DNA from: Bacteroidota bacterium
GTDB taxonomy: Bacteria > Bacteroidota > Bacteroidia > Bacteroidales > Paludibacteraceae
Direction of reading: 5' to 3'
Length of the DNA: 64,000 nt
Assembly: GCA_017860345.1 (NCBI GenBank)
Contig: JAFNAV010000007.1
Coordinates: 1 to 64,000, forward strand
Made by a program: the position numbers and the translations under genes. Positions within the stretch are counted from its first letter, which is position 1. Each line of letters begins with the position of its first letter. Below the pieces are notes generated by a model that saw nothing but the letters and a program-made list of their open reading frames with translations, made no database searches and was not told the origin of the DNA. Shown one piece after another: positions 51,301 through 61,244 of the stretch.

Positions 51301-52737
51301 ATGGCAGAAGATATATTACACGAAGTAACCCAGGGCGAATACAAATACGGCTTTACCACCGATATCGAAACAGATATTATTCCCATTGGGCTGAACGAAG
51401 ATGTAGTGCGGTTGATCTCGGCAAAAAAAAACGAGCCTGAATGGATGCTCGAATACCGCCTGAAGGCTTACCGCCAATGGACTACAATGAAAATGCCCCA
51501 ATGGGCACATCTGGACATCCCGGATATTAATTACCAAAGTATATCCTATTACGCAGCTCCTAAAAAAAACTCACCCAAAAGTTTGGATGAGGTTGACCCG
51601 GAGCTTTTAAGTACTTTCAATAAACTGGGCATTCCGCTCGAAGAACAAATGGCGCTATCGGGGATAGCCGTAGATGCTGTAATGGATAGCGTATCGGTAA
51701 AAACTACGTTTAAAGAAACACTGGCCGAAAAGGGAATTATTTTCTGCTCGTTCAGCGAAGCGGTAGAACATCATCCGGATTTAGTAAAGAAATACATGAG
51801 TTCGGTAGTGCCTGTGAGCGATAACTTTTTTGCTGCGCTGAATTCGGCTGTTTTCAGCGACGGATCGTTCGTGTACATTCCCAAAGGGGTTCGTTGTCCC
51901 ATGGAATTGTCCACTTACTTCCGCATCAACGCATCGAATACCGGACAGTTTGAACGCACATTGATTGTGGCCGACGAAGACAGCTACGTATCGTACCTCG
52001 AAGGTTGTACCGCTCCTATGCGCGATGAAAACCAGCTTCACGCAGCCATCGTTGAAATAATTGTACATAAAAATGCTGAAGTAAAATACTCGACGGTACA
52101 AAACTGGTATCCGGGCGACAAAAACGGAAGTGGCGGTGTATACAACTTTGTTACCAAACGGGGCATATGCAAAGGCGATAACTCAAAACTATCGTGGACG
52201 CAGGTAGAAACCGGCTCAGCCATCACCTGGAAATATCCCAGTTGCGTACTGCAGGGCGATAACTCCTCGGCCGAATTTTACTCGGTGGCAGTAACCAACC
52301 ACCACCAACAGGCCGATACGGGAACCAAAATGATTCATTTGGGCAAAAACACCCGCAGTCATATCCTTTCAAAAGGGATTTCGGCAGGAGTGAGCAACAA
52401 CAGTTATCGTGGTTTGGTACGTGTGAGTCCGAATGCTGAAAATGCCCGCAACTTCTCGCAATGCGATAGCCTTTTGCTGGGCGACAAATGTGGCGCCCAT
52501 ACATTTCCATACATGGATGTGAATAATGATTCGGCCATTGTGGAACACGAAGCCACGACATCGAAAATCAGCGAAGATCAGATTTTCTATTGCAATCAGC
52601 GCGGTATTTCTACCGAAGATGCCGTAGGATTAATCGTGAATGGATATGCCAAAGAAGTAATCAACAAGTTGCCCATGGAATTTGCTGTGGAGGCGCAAAA
52701 ATTATTGCAAATAACGCTGGAAGGATCGGTGGGATAG
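51301..52737 (+). CDS. sufB: Fe-S cluster assembly scaffold protein SufB
   Basis: A 478-residue cytosolic subunit of the SufBC2D complex, on which sulfur and iron are assembled. Visible: [19 protein letters not shown] at the start, then the beta-helix core with [60 protein letters not shown] and the C-terminal [20 protein letters not shown] (each cut), which has the Cys and the Glu/His residues linked with cluster formation. Length normal. The [11 protein letters not shown] start is chosen over a longer frame because the promoter lies between. It is split from sufC by an inserted cassette. Confidence 0.97.
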   Translation: MAEDILHEVTQGEYKYGFTTDIETDIIPIGLNEDVVRLISAKKNEPEWMLEYRLKAYRQWTTMKMPQWAHLDIPDINYQSISYYAAPKKNSPKSLDEVDPELLSTFNKLGIPLEEQMALSGIAVDAVMDSVSVKTTFKETLAEKGIIFCSFSEAVEHHPDLVKKYMSSVVPVSDNFFAALNSAVFSDGSFVYIPKGVRCPMELSTYFRINASNTGQFERTLIVADEDSYVSYLEGCTAPMRDENQLHAAIVEIIVHKNAEVKYSTVQNWYPGDKNGSGGVYNFVTKRGICKGDNSKLSWTQVETGSAITWKYPSCVLQGDNSSAEFYSVAVTNHHQQADTGTKMIHLGKNTRSHILSKGISAGVSNNSYRGLVRVSPNAENARNFSQCDSLLLGDKCGAHTFPYMDVNNDSAIVEHEATTSKISEDQIFYCNQRGISTEDAVGLIVNGYAKEVINKLPMEFAVEAQKLLQITLEGSVG

Positions 52738-52745
52738 TTGCTTGG

Positions 52746-53309
52746 ACACAATAGTTCACATAGTTTTTTGAATATAAAACAAAGACTTAGAACACATAGC
52801 TTAAAAACGATAAATCGTTTTTTATGATAACTCAGAAATTTTTAGATCAACTTTCCAAAGAAATTCTTGGATGTGCAATTGAGGTCCATAAAGAATTTGG
52901 CCCAGGTATGTTGGAAAAAACATATGAGAAAGCACTATTGATGTTATTGGAAGAAAAGGGATTCAAAGTACAAAGCCAGTTGGATATTCCGGTTATTTTC
53001 AGAGGAACTGTAATTGACAACGCTTATAGATTGGATTTATTAGTAGAAGATTTAATTATTGTAGAACTTAAAGTAGTTGAAAATTTGCTTCCGATACATG
53101 AAGCCCAATTGCTTACCTATTTGAAATTAGCAAAAAAACCAAAAGGAATTTTAATAAATTTTTATAGTACAAATATATTTTACAACGGACAAAAAACTTA
53201 CGTAACTGATGAGTATTCTAAGTTACCGAAAGAATAAAAATGACATAGTCATTTTTGACTATGTGTTCTTAAATCTTTGAGTTTTTAAAACTATTGTGAA
53301 CTATGTGAC
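52746..53309. mobile_element. Inverted-repeat-bounded cassette carrying a GxxExxY gene, inside the suf operon
   Basis: The left end (52746-52799) and the complement of the right end (53259-53309) match over about 50 bases: both contain CACA(A)TAGTTCACA(A)TAGTTTT, then CAAAGA-TTA-GAACACATAG. Two small hairpins lie just inside: AAAAACGA/TCGTTTTT (52803-52822), ending directly at the start codon, and AAAAATGA/TCATTTTT (53236-53256), after the stop. Only one gene lies inside and no transposase. No clear target-site duplication is seen. The sufBCD genes are normally contiguous, so this is an insertion. Confidence 0.7.
52824..53237 (+). CDS. GxxExxY protein (PD-(D/E)XK-like fold)
   Basis: A 137-residue cytosolic protein. 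The name-giving motif is FGPGMLEKTYEKAL (residues about 29-42). The nuclease-like core follows: YRLDLLVEDLIIVELKVVE with Asp and the E-x-K pair (about 73-91), then HEAQLLTYLKLAKKPKGILINF. The residues needed for metal binding are therefore present, but no activity is established for the family. Its codon use is more AT-rich than that of sufB and sufC, and it is bounded by long inverted repeats, so it was acquired. A hairpin ends directly at its ATG and may limit translation. Confidence 0.88.
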   Translation: MITQKFLDQLSKEILGCAIEVHKEFGPGMLEKTYEKALLMLLEEKGFKVQSQLDIPVIFRGTVIDNAYRLDLLVEDLIIVELKVVENLLPIHEAQLLTYLKLAKKPKGILINFYSTNIFYNGQKTYVTDEYSKLPKE

Positions 53310-53321
53310 AAACAAAAATAT

Positions 53322-54080
53322 ATGTTAGAAATTAAAAACTTACATGCCAATATCAACGGCAAAGAAATATTAAAAGGGCTGAGCTTGTCGGTTCGTCCGG
53401 GTGAAATTCACGCCATTATGGGTCCTAACGGAGCAGGTAAATCTACTTTATCATCCGTACTTACAGGTAATCCTGCTTTTGAAGTTACACAAGGTAAAAT
53501 CACTTTCATGGGGAAAGACCTGCTGGAACTGGCACCCGAAGAGCGTGCCAACGAGGGTATTTTTCTGAGCTTTCAGTATCCGGTGGAGATTCCCGGTGTA
53601 AGCATGGTGAATTTTATGCGTACAGCCATCAACGAACAGCGTAAATATCGTGGTTTGGAGCCGATTGCCGCCACCGATTTCCTTCGCCTGATGCGCGAAA
53701 AGAAAGAATTGGTAGAAATGGACAATAAACTTACCAACCGTTCGGTGAATGAAGGATTCTCGGGAGGAGAAAAAAAACGTAACGAAATTTTCCAAATGGC
53801 CATGCTCGAACCCCGATTGGCTATCCTCGATGAAACCGACTCGGGTCTGGACATTGATGCCCTGCGTATTGTAGCCAATGGTGTCAACAAATTAAAATCG
53901 CCGGATAATGCCAGTATCGTGATTACTCACTACCAGCGTTTGCTCGACTATATCGTACCTGACTTTGTTCATGTGCTTTACGATGGGCGCATTGTTAAAT
54001 CAGGAACTAAAGAGCTGGCTCTTGAACTTGAGGAAAAAGGCTACGACTGGATTAAGAAGGAAGTAGAAAAAGCCCCCTAA
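53322..54080 (+). CDS. sufC: Fe-S cluster assembly ATPase SufC
   Basis: A 252-residue ABC-type ATPase that powers the SufBCD scaffold. Walker A is [15 protein letters not shown], the signature [18 protein letters not shown], Walker [17 protein letters not shown] and the H-loop [12 protein letters not shown]. Length typical. Distinct from transporter ATPases by the [11 protein letters not shown] sequence. The last residues (EKAP) and the stop are supplied by a short GC-rich repeat (54069-54101), so the normal C-terminus may be slightly altered. Confidence 0.97.
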   Translation: MLEIKNLHANINGKEILKGLSLSVRPGEIHAIMGPNGAGKSTLSSVLTGNPAFEVTQGKITFMGKDLLELAPEERANEGIFLSFQYPVEIPGVSMVNFMRTAINEQRKYRGLEPIAATDFLRLMREKKELVEMDNKLTNRSVNEGFSGGEKKRNEIFQMAMLEPRLAILDETDSGLDIDALRIVANGVNKLKSPDNASIVITHYQRLLDYIVPDFVHVLYDGRIVKSGTKELALELEEKGYDWIKKEVEKAP

Positions 54081-54101
54081 ATCCCCCACAGGGGGACTTG
54101 A
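54069..54101. repeat. Short GC-rich repeat at the end of sufC
   Basis: AGCCCCCTAAATCCCCCACA followed by GGGGGACTTGAAG: a hairpin CCCCC/GGGGG. This text is, as I recall, a widespread intergenic repeat in Bacteroidetes. It contains the sufC stop codon. Confidence 0.65.
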
Positions 54102-54133
54102 AGACAAATATATTCTCTTAAGAAATAACTTAG

Positions 54134-55528
54134 ATGAAAGAAATAAATAACGAAGCTAACTTCAATTCCTCCCTTGTGGGGAGGTTAGGAGGGGTTGAAT
54201 ATATCAATTTATATAAGCAATACAACGAAGATATTAAAGCGCATTCGGCTTCAGTGCTGAATGCCGGCAGAGATGCTTCGTTTGAATTGTTCGAGGAACT
54301 CGGGTTTCCAACATCGAAACTTGAGAATTATAAATATACCGACCTCACCGAGCCGCTTTCGGTGGATTATGGCTTAAACATTAATCGGGTGAAAATTCCG
54401 GTTAATCCGTATGAAGTATTTAAATGCGACGTACCGGGCATACATTCATACCTGTATTTTGTGCTCAACGATGGCTTTTACCCTGTACATGATGAGCGTA
54501 ACGACGAGCTTCCGCAGGGTGTTATCATTGGTAGCTTGAGTGAAATATCGAAATCGCACCCGGAGCTGGTGGAAAAATACTACGGAAAACTCAGCGCCAA
54601 ACAAAAAGACGGTTTGGTAGCTTTTAACGGAGCCTTTGCTCAGGACGGTTTTTTTATGTACGTACCCGAAAATGTACAGATGGATCGACCGGTACAGTTA
54701 GTCAATATCATGCGCTCCGATGTGGATTTTATGGCAAACAGCCACAATCTGGTAATTGTAGAGAAAGGGGCTAAAGCCCAGCTACTTGTATGCGATCATA
54801 CCATGGATGACGTACGATTCATATCCAACCGCGTCACCGAAGTTTTTGTTGATGAAAACGCTTCGTATGAGCATTATAAACTCGAAAACACGCATACCAG
54901 AACCACCAATCTCTCCACCCTGCTTATCGAGCAGAAAGAATCGTCATCTGTATTGGCCAATGTAATTACCTTGCACAACGGCATTACCCGCAATACGATA
55001 GAAATAGATGTAAACGGCGAACATTGCGAAACATTGCTGTGCGGTATGGTGATAGGCGACAAAAAACAACAGGTTGATAACTTTACATCCGTAATTCACA
55101 GTAAGCCAAATTGCCATAGTACCGAACTGTTTAAATATGTATTGGACGATGTGGCCAAAGGCGGATTTACCGGTAAGCTTTATGTGGCCCGGGATGCACA
55201 AAAAACGCAGGCCTACCAAACCAATAAAAATATCCTGCTCAACCGCACGGCAAAAATGCGTACCAAGCCGCAGCTTGAGATTTATGCCGACGATGTGAAA
55301 TGCTCGCACGGAGCAACCATCGGGCAGCTCGACGAATCGGCCTTGTTCTATATACGGCAGCGCGGGATTCCTGAAAAAGAAGCACGACTGCTTCTGATGT
55401 TCGCCTTTACGGCCGACGTGATTGAAAACATACGTATAGACGCCCTTCAGGATCGCATCAAAATGCTGGTGGAAAAACGATTACGCGGTGAGCTATCGAA
55501 ATGCGAAGGTTGCGTAATTTGTCAGTAA
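54134..55528 (+). CDS. sufD: Fe-S cluster assembly protein SufD
   Basis: A 464-residue partner of SufB and SufC. The family region begins at about residue 22 (VEYINLYKQYNEDIKAHSA), then LGFPTSKLENYKYTDLTEP, and a beta-helix core with FSGFTGKLYVARDAQKTQAY and the C-terminal VKCSHGATIGQLDESALFYIRQRGI (cut), with the conserved Cys/His and RQRGIP. The first 21 residues include NSSLVGRLGG, read from a GC-rich repeat (54155-54185); relatives lack this piece, so the repeat seems to have been added to the N-terminus or the true start is later. Two hairpins follow; no sufS or sufE is next to it. Confidence 0.95.
   Translation: MKEINNEANFNSSLVGRLGGVEYINLYKQYNEDIKAHSASVLNAGRDASFELFEELGFPTSKLENYKYTDLTEPLSVDYGLNINRVKIPVNPYEVFKCDVPGIHSYLYFVLNDGFYPVHDERNDELPQGVIIGSLSEISKSHPELVEKYYGKLSAKQKDGLVAFNGAFAQDGFFMYVPENVQMDRPVQLVNIMRSDVDFMANSHNLVIVEKGAKAQLLVCDHTMDDVRFISNRVTEVFVDENASYEHYKLENTHTRTTNLSTLLIEQKESSSVLANVITLHNGITRNTIEIDVNGEHCETLLCGMVIGDKKQQVDNFTSVIHSKPNCHSTELFKYVLDDVAKGGFTGKLYVARDAQKTQAYQTNKNILLNRTAKMRTKPQLEIYADDVKCSHGATIGQLDESALFYIRQRGIPEKEARLLLMFAFTADVIENIRIDALQDRIKMLVEKRLRGELSKCEGCVICQ
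54155..54197. repeat. Short GC-rich repeat at the start of sufD
   Basis: TCCTCCCTTGTGGGGAGG, then TTAGGAGGGGTT: a hairpin CCTCCC/GGGAGG of the type scattered in many Bacteroidetes genomes. It lies in frame inside sufD and codes for SSLVGRLGGV. Confidence 0.65.
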
Positions 55529-55569
55529 TGATGTAAAAACTAAAACAATCCGTTTTATTAAATACACAA

Positions 55570-55685
55570 ACAGAGGGTATCTTTTTTCAAAGATACCCTC
55601 TGTTGCTTAAATCTGAACCTGAATTTCGCATTAGCAGGTTAAGTACACGGCGAAGCTGTTTTTGTTTGAACAGCCTCGCCGTTAT
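55570..55685. terminator. Two hairpins between sufD and the convergent susD
   Basis: ACAGAGGGTATCTT (55570-55583) pairs with AAGATACCCTCTGT (55590-55603). CGGCGAAGCTGTT (55648-55660) pairs, with one mismatch, with AACAGCCTCGCCG (55669-55681), followed by T-rich sequence on the plus strand. Confidence 0.8.
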
Positions 55686-55687
55686 TT

Positions 55688-57097
55688 TTATTTATATGCC
55701 TCGTTTTGGGTAATTACGCCCGGGTTTTGGGTAATCACTTCCAAAGGTATAGGCAGCAATAACTGTCCTTCAGTGAGCGTGATGTTTTTAGAACTGTTCT
55801 TGATTACAGATATGGCTCTACCGGTACGAACCAGGTCGAACCAACGGTGAAATTCCATAGCCAGTTCCACTTGTCTTTCGTGCTCGCAGGCCAGAGCCAC
55901 CGTGTTGTAAGCAGCCGGATATCCAACCGCGCCATACAAAGGCAAACCGGCACGGGTTCTTACTTCATTCAGGTATTTGGCATCGCCGGTAGCCTCGGTA
56001 AGCATAAGCAGTACATCAGCATATCTAAGTACAATAAAGTTATTGTCGGCAGCTTCGCGCAGTCCATCTACTTCGGCAGCAGTATCTTTCCATTTAACGG
56101 TAAACTTAACGCTTACGGGAGTTCCGTTGGCTGTAGTATAACCATTTTGTATCGAAAGGTCGCGACGCGGATCGCCTGTTTCGTAAGCATTCCACAAGTC
56201 GTTGGTTACCTGATTCATACCACCACCCCAGGCAGTTACTATGCGATTGTCGAGCGGAGTAAACATGGCCCAATACAAGCTGTATGGATTTGATTTACCG
56301 CCTTTGTACTGAATTTCAAATATCGACTCAGCGCCATTTTTCTTACCCTTATTCCAAAGATCGGCATAATCCACAAGAGAAAACTTGCCATAAACCTTTA
56401 GCAAAGCTTCTTTAGCCAGATTTTTTTCGCCCATTGTCAGATATACTTTGCCAAGAAGCGCATTGGCTGCTTCCTGAGTAGCTGCACCTACAAAGCGCTG
56501 ACTGGCTTTTACAGGCAAATTGGCTACTGCAAATTCAAGATCCCGGACAATTTGGTCGTACACCTGAGCCACCGGAGTACGGCCAGCCTTGTAAGCCTGA
56601 TCAACAGTAACCGGCTCTGTAATAAGTGGTATATCGCCCCAGGCACGTACCATGTCAAAATAGAACAGAGCGCGCAGAAAGCGGGCTTCGGCCACCAGAG
56701 GCTCTTTGCCACTAAAAGTTGCACCCGAACTTTTATAAATGATATTATTGACAATAAAAATGGAGTTGTAATAATTGTTCCAATAACCCAGCACCAAAGT
56801 ATTGTTTTCGTTCATGGTGTGATTTTCAAATGCTTCGTAATCCTGTACCGAACCGGCTGTATTGTCGTTATAAGCATTGTCCGACATCAACTCGCCATAG
56901 AACGAGGGCAAACCTTCGGGCCCGTACAAAGTATATAAGCGGTTATAGGCCGACCATAATGCTGTGGTAAAATCTTTTTGAGATTTATAAAAGTCCAAAT
57001 CATACATGTTTGAAATCGGGCTTCGATCGAGGAAACTATCTCCGCATCCAACGAGAGATAAAATCAATGCGACTAATATATATTGAATTTTTTTCAT
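55688..57097 (-). CDS. SusD/RagB-family nutrient-binding outer-membrane lipoprotein
   Basis: A 469-residue surface lipoprotein (MKKIQYILVALILSLVGCGD, lipidated Cys18) that forms the lid of the SusC channel. The alpha-helical TPR-like scaffold is seen in DLDFYKSQKDFTTALWSAYN and VAEARFLRALFYFDMVRAWG (typical), with YFEQ-type region IFEIQYKGGKSNPYSLYWAM and the C-terminal NEVRTRAGL, ELAMEFHRWFDLVRTGRAIS and LLPIPLEVITQNPGVITQN, all landmarks of the family. The ligand cannot be predicted; no glycosidase is nearby. It begins 47 bases after the SusC stop on the same strand. Confidence 0.95.
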   Translation of the reverse strand: MKKIQYILVALILSLVGCGDSFLDRSPISNMYDLDFYKSQKDFTTALWSAYNRLYTLYGPEGLPSFYGELMSDNAYNDNTAGSVQDYEAFENHTMNENNTLVLGYWNNYYNSIFIVNNIIYKSSGATFSGKEPLVAEARFLRALFYFDMVRAWGDIPLITEPVTVDQAYKAGRTPVAQVYDQIVRDLEFAVANLPVKASQRFVGAATQEAANALLGKVYLTMGEKNLAKEALLKVYGKFSLVDYADLWNKGKKNGAESIFEIQYKGGKSNPYSLYWAMFTPLDNRIVTAWGGGMNQVTNDLWNAYETGDPRRDLSIQNGYTTANGTPVSVKFTVKWKDTAAEVDGLREAADNNFIVLRYADVLLMLTEATGDAKYLNEVRTRAGLPLYGAVGYPAAYNTVALACEHERQVELAMEFHRWFDLVRTGRAISVIKNSSKNITLTEGQLLLPIPLEVITQNPGVITQNEAYK

Positions 57098-57144
57098 ATG
57101 AATTTAATTTTAATCATTTATATTGATAATAATCATTCATCCAA

Positions 57145-60100
57145 TCAGAGGTTTACGCTGATTCCTACAGTAGCCACAAATGGATTGGGGTATGCGCCAT
57201 AGTCGAAACCAAGTAATGAACCCGACTGGTAAGTACTTCCTTCAGGATCGTAGTTGGAGTATTTTGAGAACACATAAACATTTTCCATGTTTACATATAT
57301 TTTAGCTCCGGATATTTTGATTTTCTTAACCAGATTGGAGGCCAGATTATATCCCAGACGGATGTTTTTTATCCTTACAAACGACCCATCTTCAACCCAA
57401 TACGAAGAGCTTTGAGCCTGAACAGTGTTTTGAATTACTCTGGGCTTGTTGATTTTTCCATTACCCGGATCAGAATCTGATTTCCAATAATTTGTAACAT
57501 ACTGATAAGCATTTCTGTCGCCGTTGAACGATTTGAGGAAACGGGCCTGCTGGTTCATGACTTCAGCACCCTGTACGCCATTTAACATTATCGATAATTC
57601 AACGCCTTTGTACCCAAAGGTATTAGTCATACCCCATGTAAAATCAGGCTGATAGTTACCAAGGGTAGTTCGGTCGTTGGCGTCAATTTTTTTGTCGCCG
57701 TTCACATCGCGCACTTTAGGGTCGCCCGGTTCGCTACCCGGCCATACAGGATAATCACCGCTATCCAGTTCATCCTGACTCATGATTACGCCATCAAAAA
57801 TATATCCGTAGTAATTACCAATTGGTTGTCCTACTTCGGTTTTAGAAATAGCATCGTTTACAGTAAGTAATATCGGAGCGTTGTTCGGACCAAGTTTCAG
57901 CACTTTATTGCGGTTAGCCGAGATGTTGAAATCTGTCGACCAGGTAAATTTCCCGGTAAGGTTTCTGGTATTCACCGAAAACTCAATACCTTTATTTTCG
58001 AGCTCACCAATGTTGGTAAGTGTAGATGTAAATCCTGTAAGCACAGGAATTGGCACATTCAGCAAGAGGTCTTTTGTTCTTGAATAATAAACATCGAAAG
58101 CCAGATTTACTCTCTGATCAAGCAACGACGCATCTAAACCAAGGTTCGTTTGTCCGGTTTTTTCCCATTTCAGGTTCCTGTCGGCGAGAGTATTGGTATA
58201 AATGCCCTGAACTACCGAATTGGAACTTACATACGAAGAATAACCCAACAATCCTACCGATCCGTAGTTAGTTATTTGATTATTACCTGTTTCGCCATAG
58301 CTCAGGCGCAGTTTCGAGCTGTTGACCCAATTCAGATCCTGCATAAACGATTCTTCAGAAAATCTCCAGGCAATAGAAGCAGAAGGGAAATATCCCCACC
58401 GATTGTTTTCGCCAAATCTTGAGCATCCATCGGCACGAATAGCTGCGGTAGCAAGGTATTTGTCCTTGTATGCGTAAGTGGCGCGTGCCAGATACGACAG
58501 CAACGACCATTCGGCAGCCGAAGTGCTTCCCGATGTTACTTTACCGGCATTCAGCGTTTTTACCATATCGTTAGGGAACGAGCCCGATTTCATGTTGCTA
58601 TAATCATAGCGCTGTTCCTGAGCGGTATACCCTATCAGCCCAGTTACTGCGTGGTCTTTGTTAAACACCCGGTTAAAGTTCAGGGTATTTTCCCAAACCC
58701 AGTTGAACGATTGCATGGTTATAAAATTACCTTCGGCGTTTACCCAACCGGAGTATCCCCAGTTCTGACCTTCGTTCCAATACGATGAGTAGAAAGAATT
58801 TTCGATATTGGCATTCATGGCTGTTTTAAAGGTAAGGCCTTTCATGATATTCCATTCAGCATAAGAATTGGCTGTGGTGGTATTGGTAATTTTCTTTTTG
58901 GTCATTTCGCGGGTTAGCGAGTATGGGTGCCAGAGCTGGAAACCATATTTCACAAAAGTATTCCAGATAGAAGTAGGATCCTTAAATCCGAGGCTTCCGG
59001 TTTCAACATACAGAGGAAAAATTGGGTCGCTCTGAAGCGTTAAACTTACGGCGTCAGATTTACCAGCAGTTCCGAATGAAGCGTCGTTGCTTCTGGTAAG
59101 GCCAATGTTTACACCCAACGTAATTTTATCGCCTACTTTATGTTTTGCATTGGAACGAAGCGAAATACGGTCGTATTCGTTTTGGTCAACAACCCCCTGA
59201 GAGTTGAGGTAACCGCCCGAAATCATAAACTGAGTTTTTTCGTTACCTCCCGAGGCCGACAGCTGCACATTGTGCGAAAAAGCTGTTCTGAGCAACACGT
59301 CTTCCCAGTCGGTACCATTACCAATTCGGGCAAGCCACTCCGGATCAGAAAATTCTGTTGGTATTTTTGTATTGTTACCACGCACTGCACTCGGGTTATT
59401 TTTAAGAATGGTAGCCCAGGAATTATTACGGGCAGCTATTTCAAATGCAATCCATTCTTTGGCATCCATCATTTCAATACCGCGGTTGACGTTTGAAATT
59501 CCGAACTCATAACTTGCTTCAATTTTTGTTTTACCCGACTTACCCTGTTTGGTGGTAACAATGACTACGCCATTGGCGCCGCGCGAACCATAGATGGCAG
59601 CCGACGAAGCATCTTTGAGAATTTCAATTGATTCAATGTCGTTCGGATTGATGTTGTTCAGCGGGTTGCGGTTGAATTCCATATTGCTCGATGAACTACT
59701 TCCGTCGCCTGAGCGTACGGTGTTGTCTTCCAGCGGAATTCCATCAATAACATAAAGTGGTGTAGTGCCGGCATTGATTGACGATGCACCACGAACCTTG
59801 ATAGAAGGTGCCATACCGGGTGCTCCCTGCGACTGAGTAATTTGTACCCCGGACACCTGGCCGGCAAGCGATTGCAAAGCATTACCGTAAGGGCGGTCTT
59901 TCAGTTTTTCAGCACCTACCGAAACAACTGAGCCTGTAAGGTCTTTCTTGCGTATCTGACCGTAGCCAACTACCACAACCTCTTCCAGACTTTTGGTGTC
60001 TTCGGCAAGCACCACGTCAATAACCGTACGACCATTGACATTTTGCAGATTTACAGTGAAACCTACGTAATTAAATTTCAGCTGAGCATTAGGTGCTGTG

Positions 60101-60357
60101 GCAATTTCGTACTTGCCATCTAAGTTGGTGATAGTTCCCGTTTGCGTACCCGGAACTGTAACATTAACACCCATCAAAGGAATTCCTTTCTCATCAGTTA
60201 CTTTACCGGTAACTCTGATTTGTGCAGCCACAAGCTGAACGCTAAAAATCAGAATACAAGTGAAAAAAAACTTCAGGCTCTTTTTCCTGTAATCCTGAGC
60301 AGGCATCGAAGCGCGGCAATTCTGAGCACTTCGATAATTCATTGTGCTTTTTTTCAT
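57145..60357 (-). CDS. SusC/RagA-family TonB-linked outer-membrane transporter
   Basis: A 1070-residue TonB-dependent channel. A signal helix (LKFFFTCILIFSVQLVAAQ) follows a basic N-terminal region of 27 residues; a later ATG at 60342 is also possible. Residues about 48-120 are the carboxypeptidase-D-like domain (VTGKVTDEKGIPLMGVNVTV). The TonB box area is SLEEVVVVGYGQIRKKDLTG, then the plug with GVQITQSQGAPGMAPSIKV and DASSAAIYGSRGANGVVIVTT (cut). The barrel extends to the end (FVATVGISVNL). Pair with SusD downstream. Nutrient unknown. No anti-sigma or hybrid two-component regulator adjoins, so control is by the promoter at 60437-60466 or a distant factor. Confidence 0.96.
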   Translation of the reverse strand: MKKSTMNYRSAQNCRASMPAQDYRKKSLKFFFTCILIFSVQLVAAQIRVTGKVTDEKGIPLMGVNVTVPGTQTGTITNLDGKYEIATAPNAQLKFNYVGFTVNLQNVNGRTVIDVVLAEDTKSLEEVVVVGYGQIRKKDLTGSVVSVGAEKLKDRPYGNALQSLAGQVSGVQITQSQGAPGMAPSIKVRGASSINAGTTPLYVIDGIPLEDNTVRSGDGSSSSSNMEFNRNPLNNINPNDIESIEILKDASSAAIYGSRGANGVVIVTTKQGKSGKTKIEASYEFGISNVNRGIEMMDAKEWIAFEIAARNNSWATILKNNPSAVRGNNTKIPTEFSDPEWLARIGNGTDWEDVLLRTAFSHNVQLSASGGNEKTQFMISGGYLNSQGVVDQNEYDRISLRSNAKHKVGDKITLGVNIGLTRSNDASFGTAGKSDAVSLTLQSDPIFPLYVETGSLGFKDPTSIWNTFVKYGFQLWHPYSLTREMTKKKITNTTTANSYAEWNIMKGLTFKTAMNANIENSFYSSYWNEGQNWGYSGWVNAEGNFITMQSFNWVWENTLNFNRVFNKDHAVTGLIGYTAQEQRYDYSNMKSGSFPNDMVKTLNAGKVTSGSTSAAEWSLLSYLARATYAYKDKYLATAAIRADGCSRFGENNRWGYFPSASIAWRFSEESFMQDLNWVNSSKLRLSYGETGNNQITNYGSVGLLGYSSYVSSNSVVQGIYTNTLADRNLKWEKTGQTNLGLDASLLDQRVNLAFDVYYSRTKDLLLNVPIPVLTGFTSTLTNIGELENKGIEFSVNTRNLTGKFTWSTDFNISANRNKVLKLGPNNAPILLTVNDAISKTEVGQPIGNYYGYIFDGVIMSQDELDSGDYPVWPGSEPGDPKVRDVNGDKKIDANDRTTLGNYQPDFTWGMTNTFGYKGVELSIMLNGVQGAEVMNQQARFLKSFNGDRNAYQYVTNYWKSDSDPGNGKINKPRVIQNTVQAQSSSYWVEDGSFVRIKNIRLGYNLASNLVKKIKISGAKIYVNMENVYVFSKYSNYDPEGSTYQSGSLLGFDYGAYPNPFVATVGISVNL

Positions 60358-60436
60358 AAAAAATTGGACTTTTTTTGAATTAGATTATTTGGTTAATAAA
60401 ATGCTTCTTCATCACGAAAAAAACATTTACTGCTGG

Positions 60437-60466
60437 CAAATGTACATTATTTTATTATTCAACAAA
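60437..60466 (-). promoter_or_regulatory. Promoter of susC-susD
   Basis: Minus strand: TTTG (60463-60466), 18 bases, TACATTTG (60437-60444). Leader about 75 bases. Confidence 0.75.
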
Positions 60467-61236
60467 TATTAGCCTTTTAGAGATTACAATAAAAATACAC
60501 ACATCTAATTATCAGTAAAATACACAAAAAAGTGTTATTTTTTAATGTTTGTCCATTTGTTTTTGGCTCATTCATCTTATTGTAATTTATAAAAAATAAA
60601 AATGTTGAATATAATAATAAATTAAAAGAGCTGTGAACCTAGGTTGATTTTAAATTTAAATATTTGTAATAAAATGAATTAAACTGAAACTAAAGCTCTA
60701 AAAATGACAAATAGAATATTGCAATATAAAAATATTTACAAATGTAGTTATTGTAATTATTTGTATATTTTAGTTGAATATATTTGAATTTATAAAAAAC
60801 AAATAGATTAACACAATAAGTCAAAAATCTGAATTAAAAAATCATTATCATAATGATTCTTTGAACAGGCTCTAATCATGTTTAGCCATAACTGATAAAA
60901 CGAACCTGACAAATTCGTGGATATAACTATTTATTTACTTAAAAAAAAGGCATTGCTTTCTGTTTCAATAAGCTTTGAAATGGAGTGACAAAAAATCAAT
61001 TCTAAAACAGCATTTTTATTGCACTTCGTAGCAAACGAAAACCGGCTATCTACGTTTCTTTGATAAGTAAATGGAAACATACCGTAAAACACTATCTGTA
61101 AACTACAAACAAATACAATAACAGTATCATGAAAAAAAGGAATAAAAAGAATGCAGCTGACCAGGGAAAGCACATCTTGGGAGCAAACCGGCTTTTTATA
61201 ATTTGTTTTATTGGCTTTTTCACACTGTATTAACAC

Positions 61237-61244
61237 TATATTTG
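61237..61244 (+). promoter_or_regulatory. Promoter -7 box of the Nudix gene
   Basis: TATATTTG, exact match, with TTG (61211-61213) 23 bases upstream; leader about 95 bases. The palindrome at 61312-61325 lies in that leader. Confidence 0.5.

Noticed and set aside
60931-61236. 101-codon minus-strand frame upstream of susC
   Set aside because: No recognisable domain or promoter, and composition of random AT-rich DNA.
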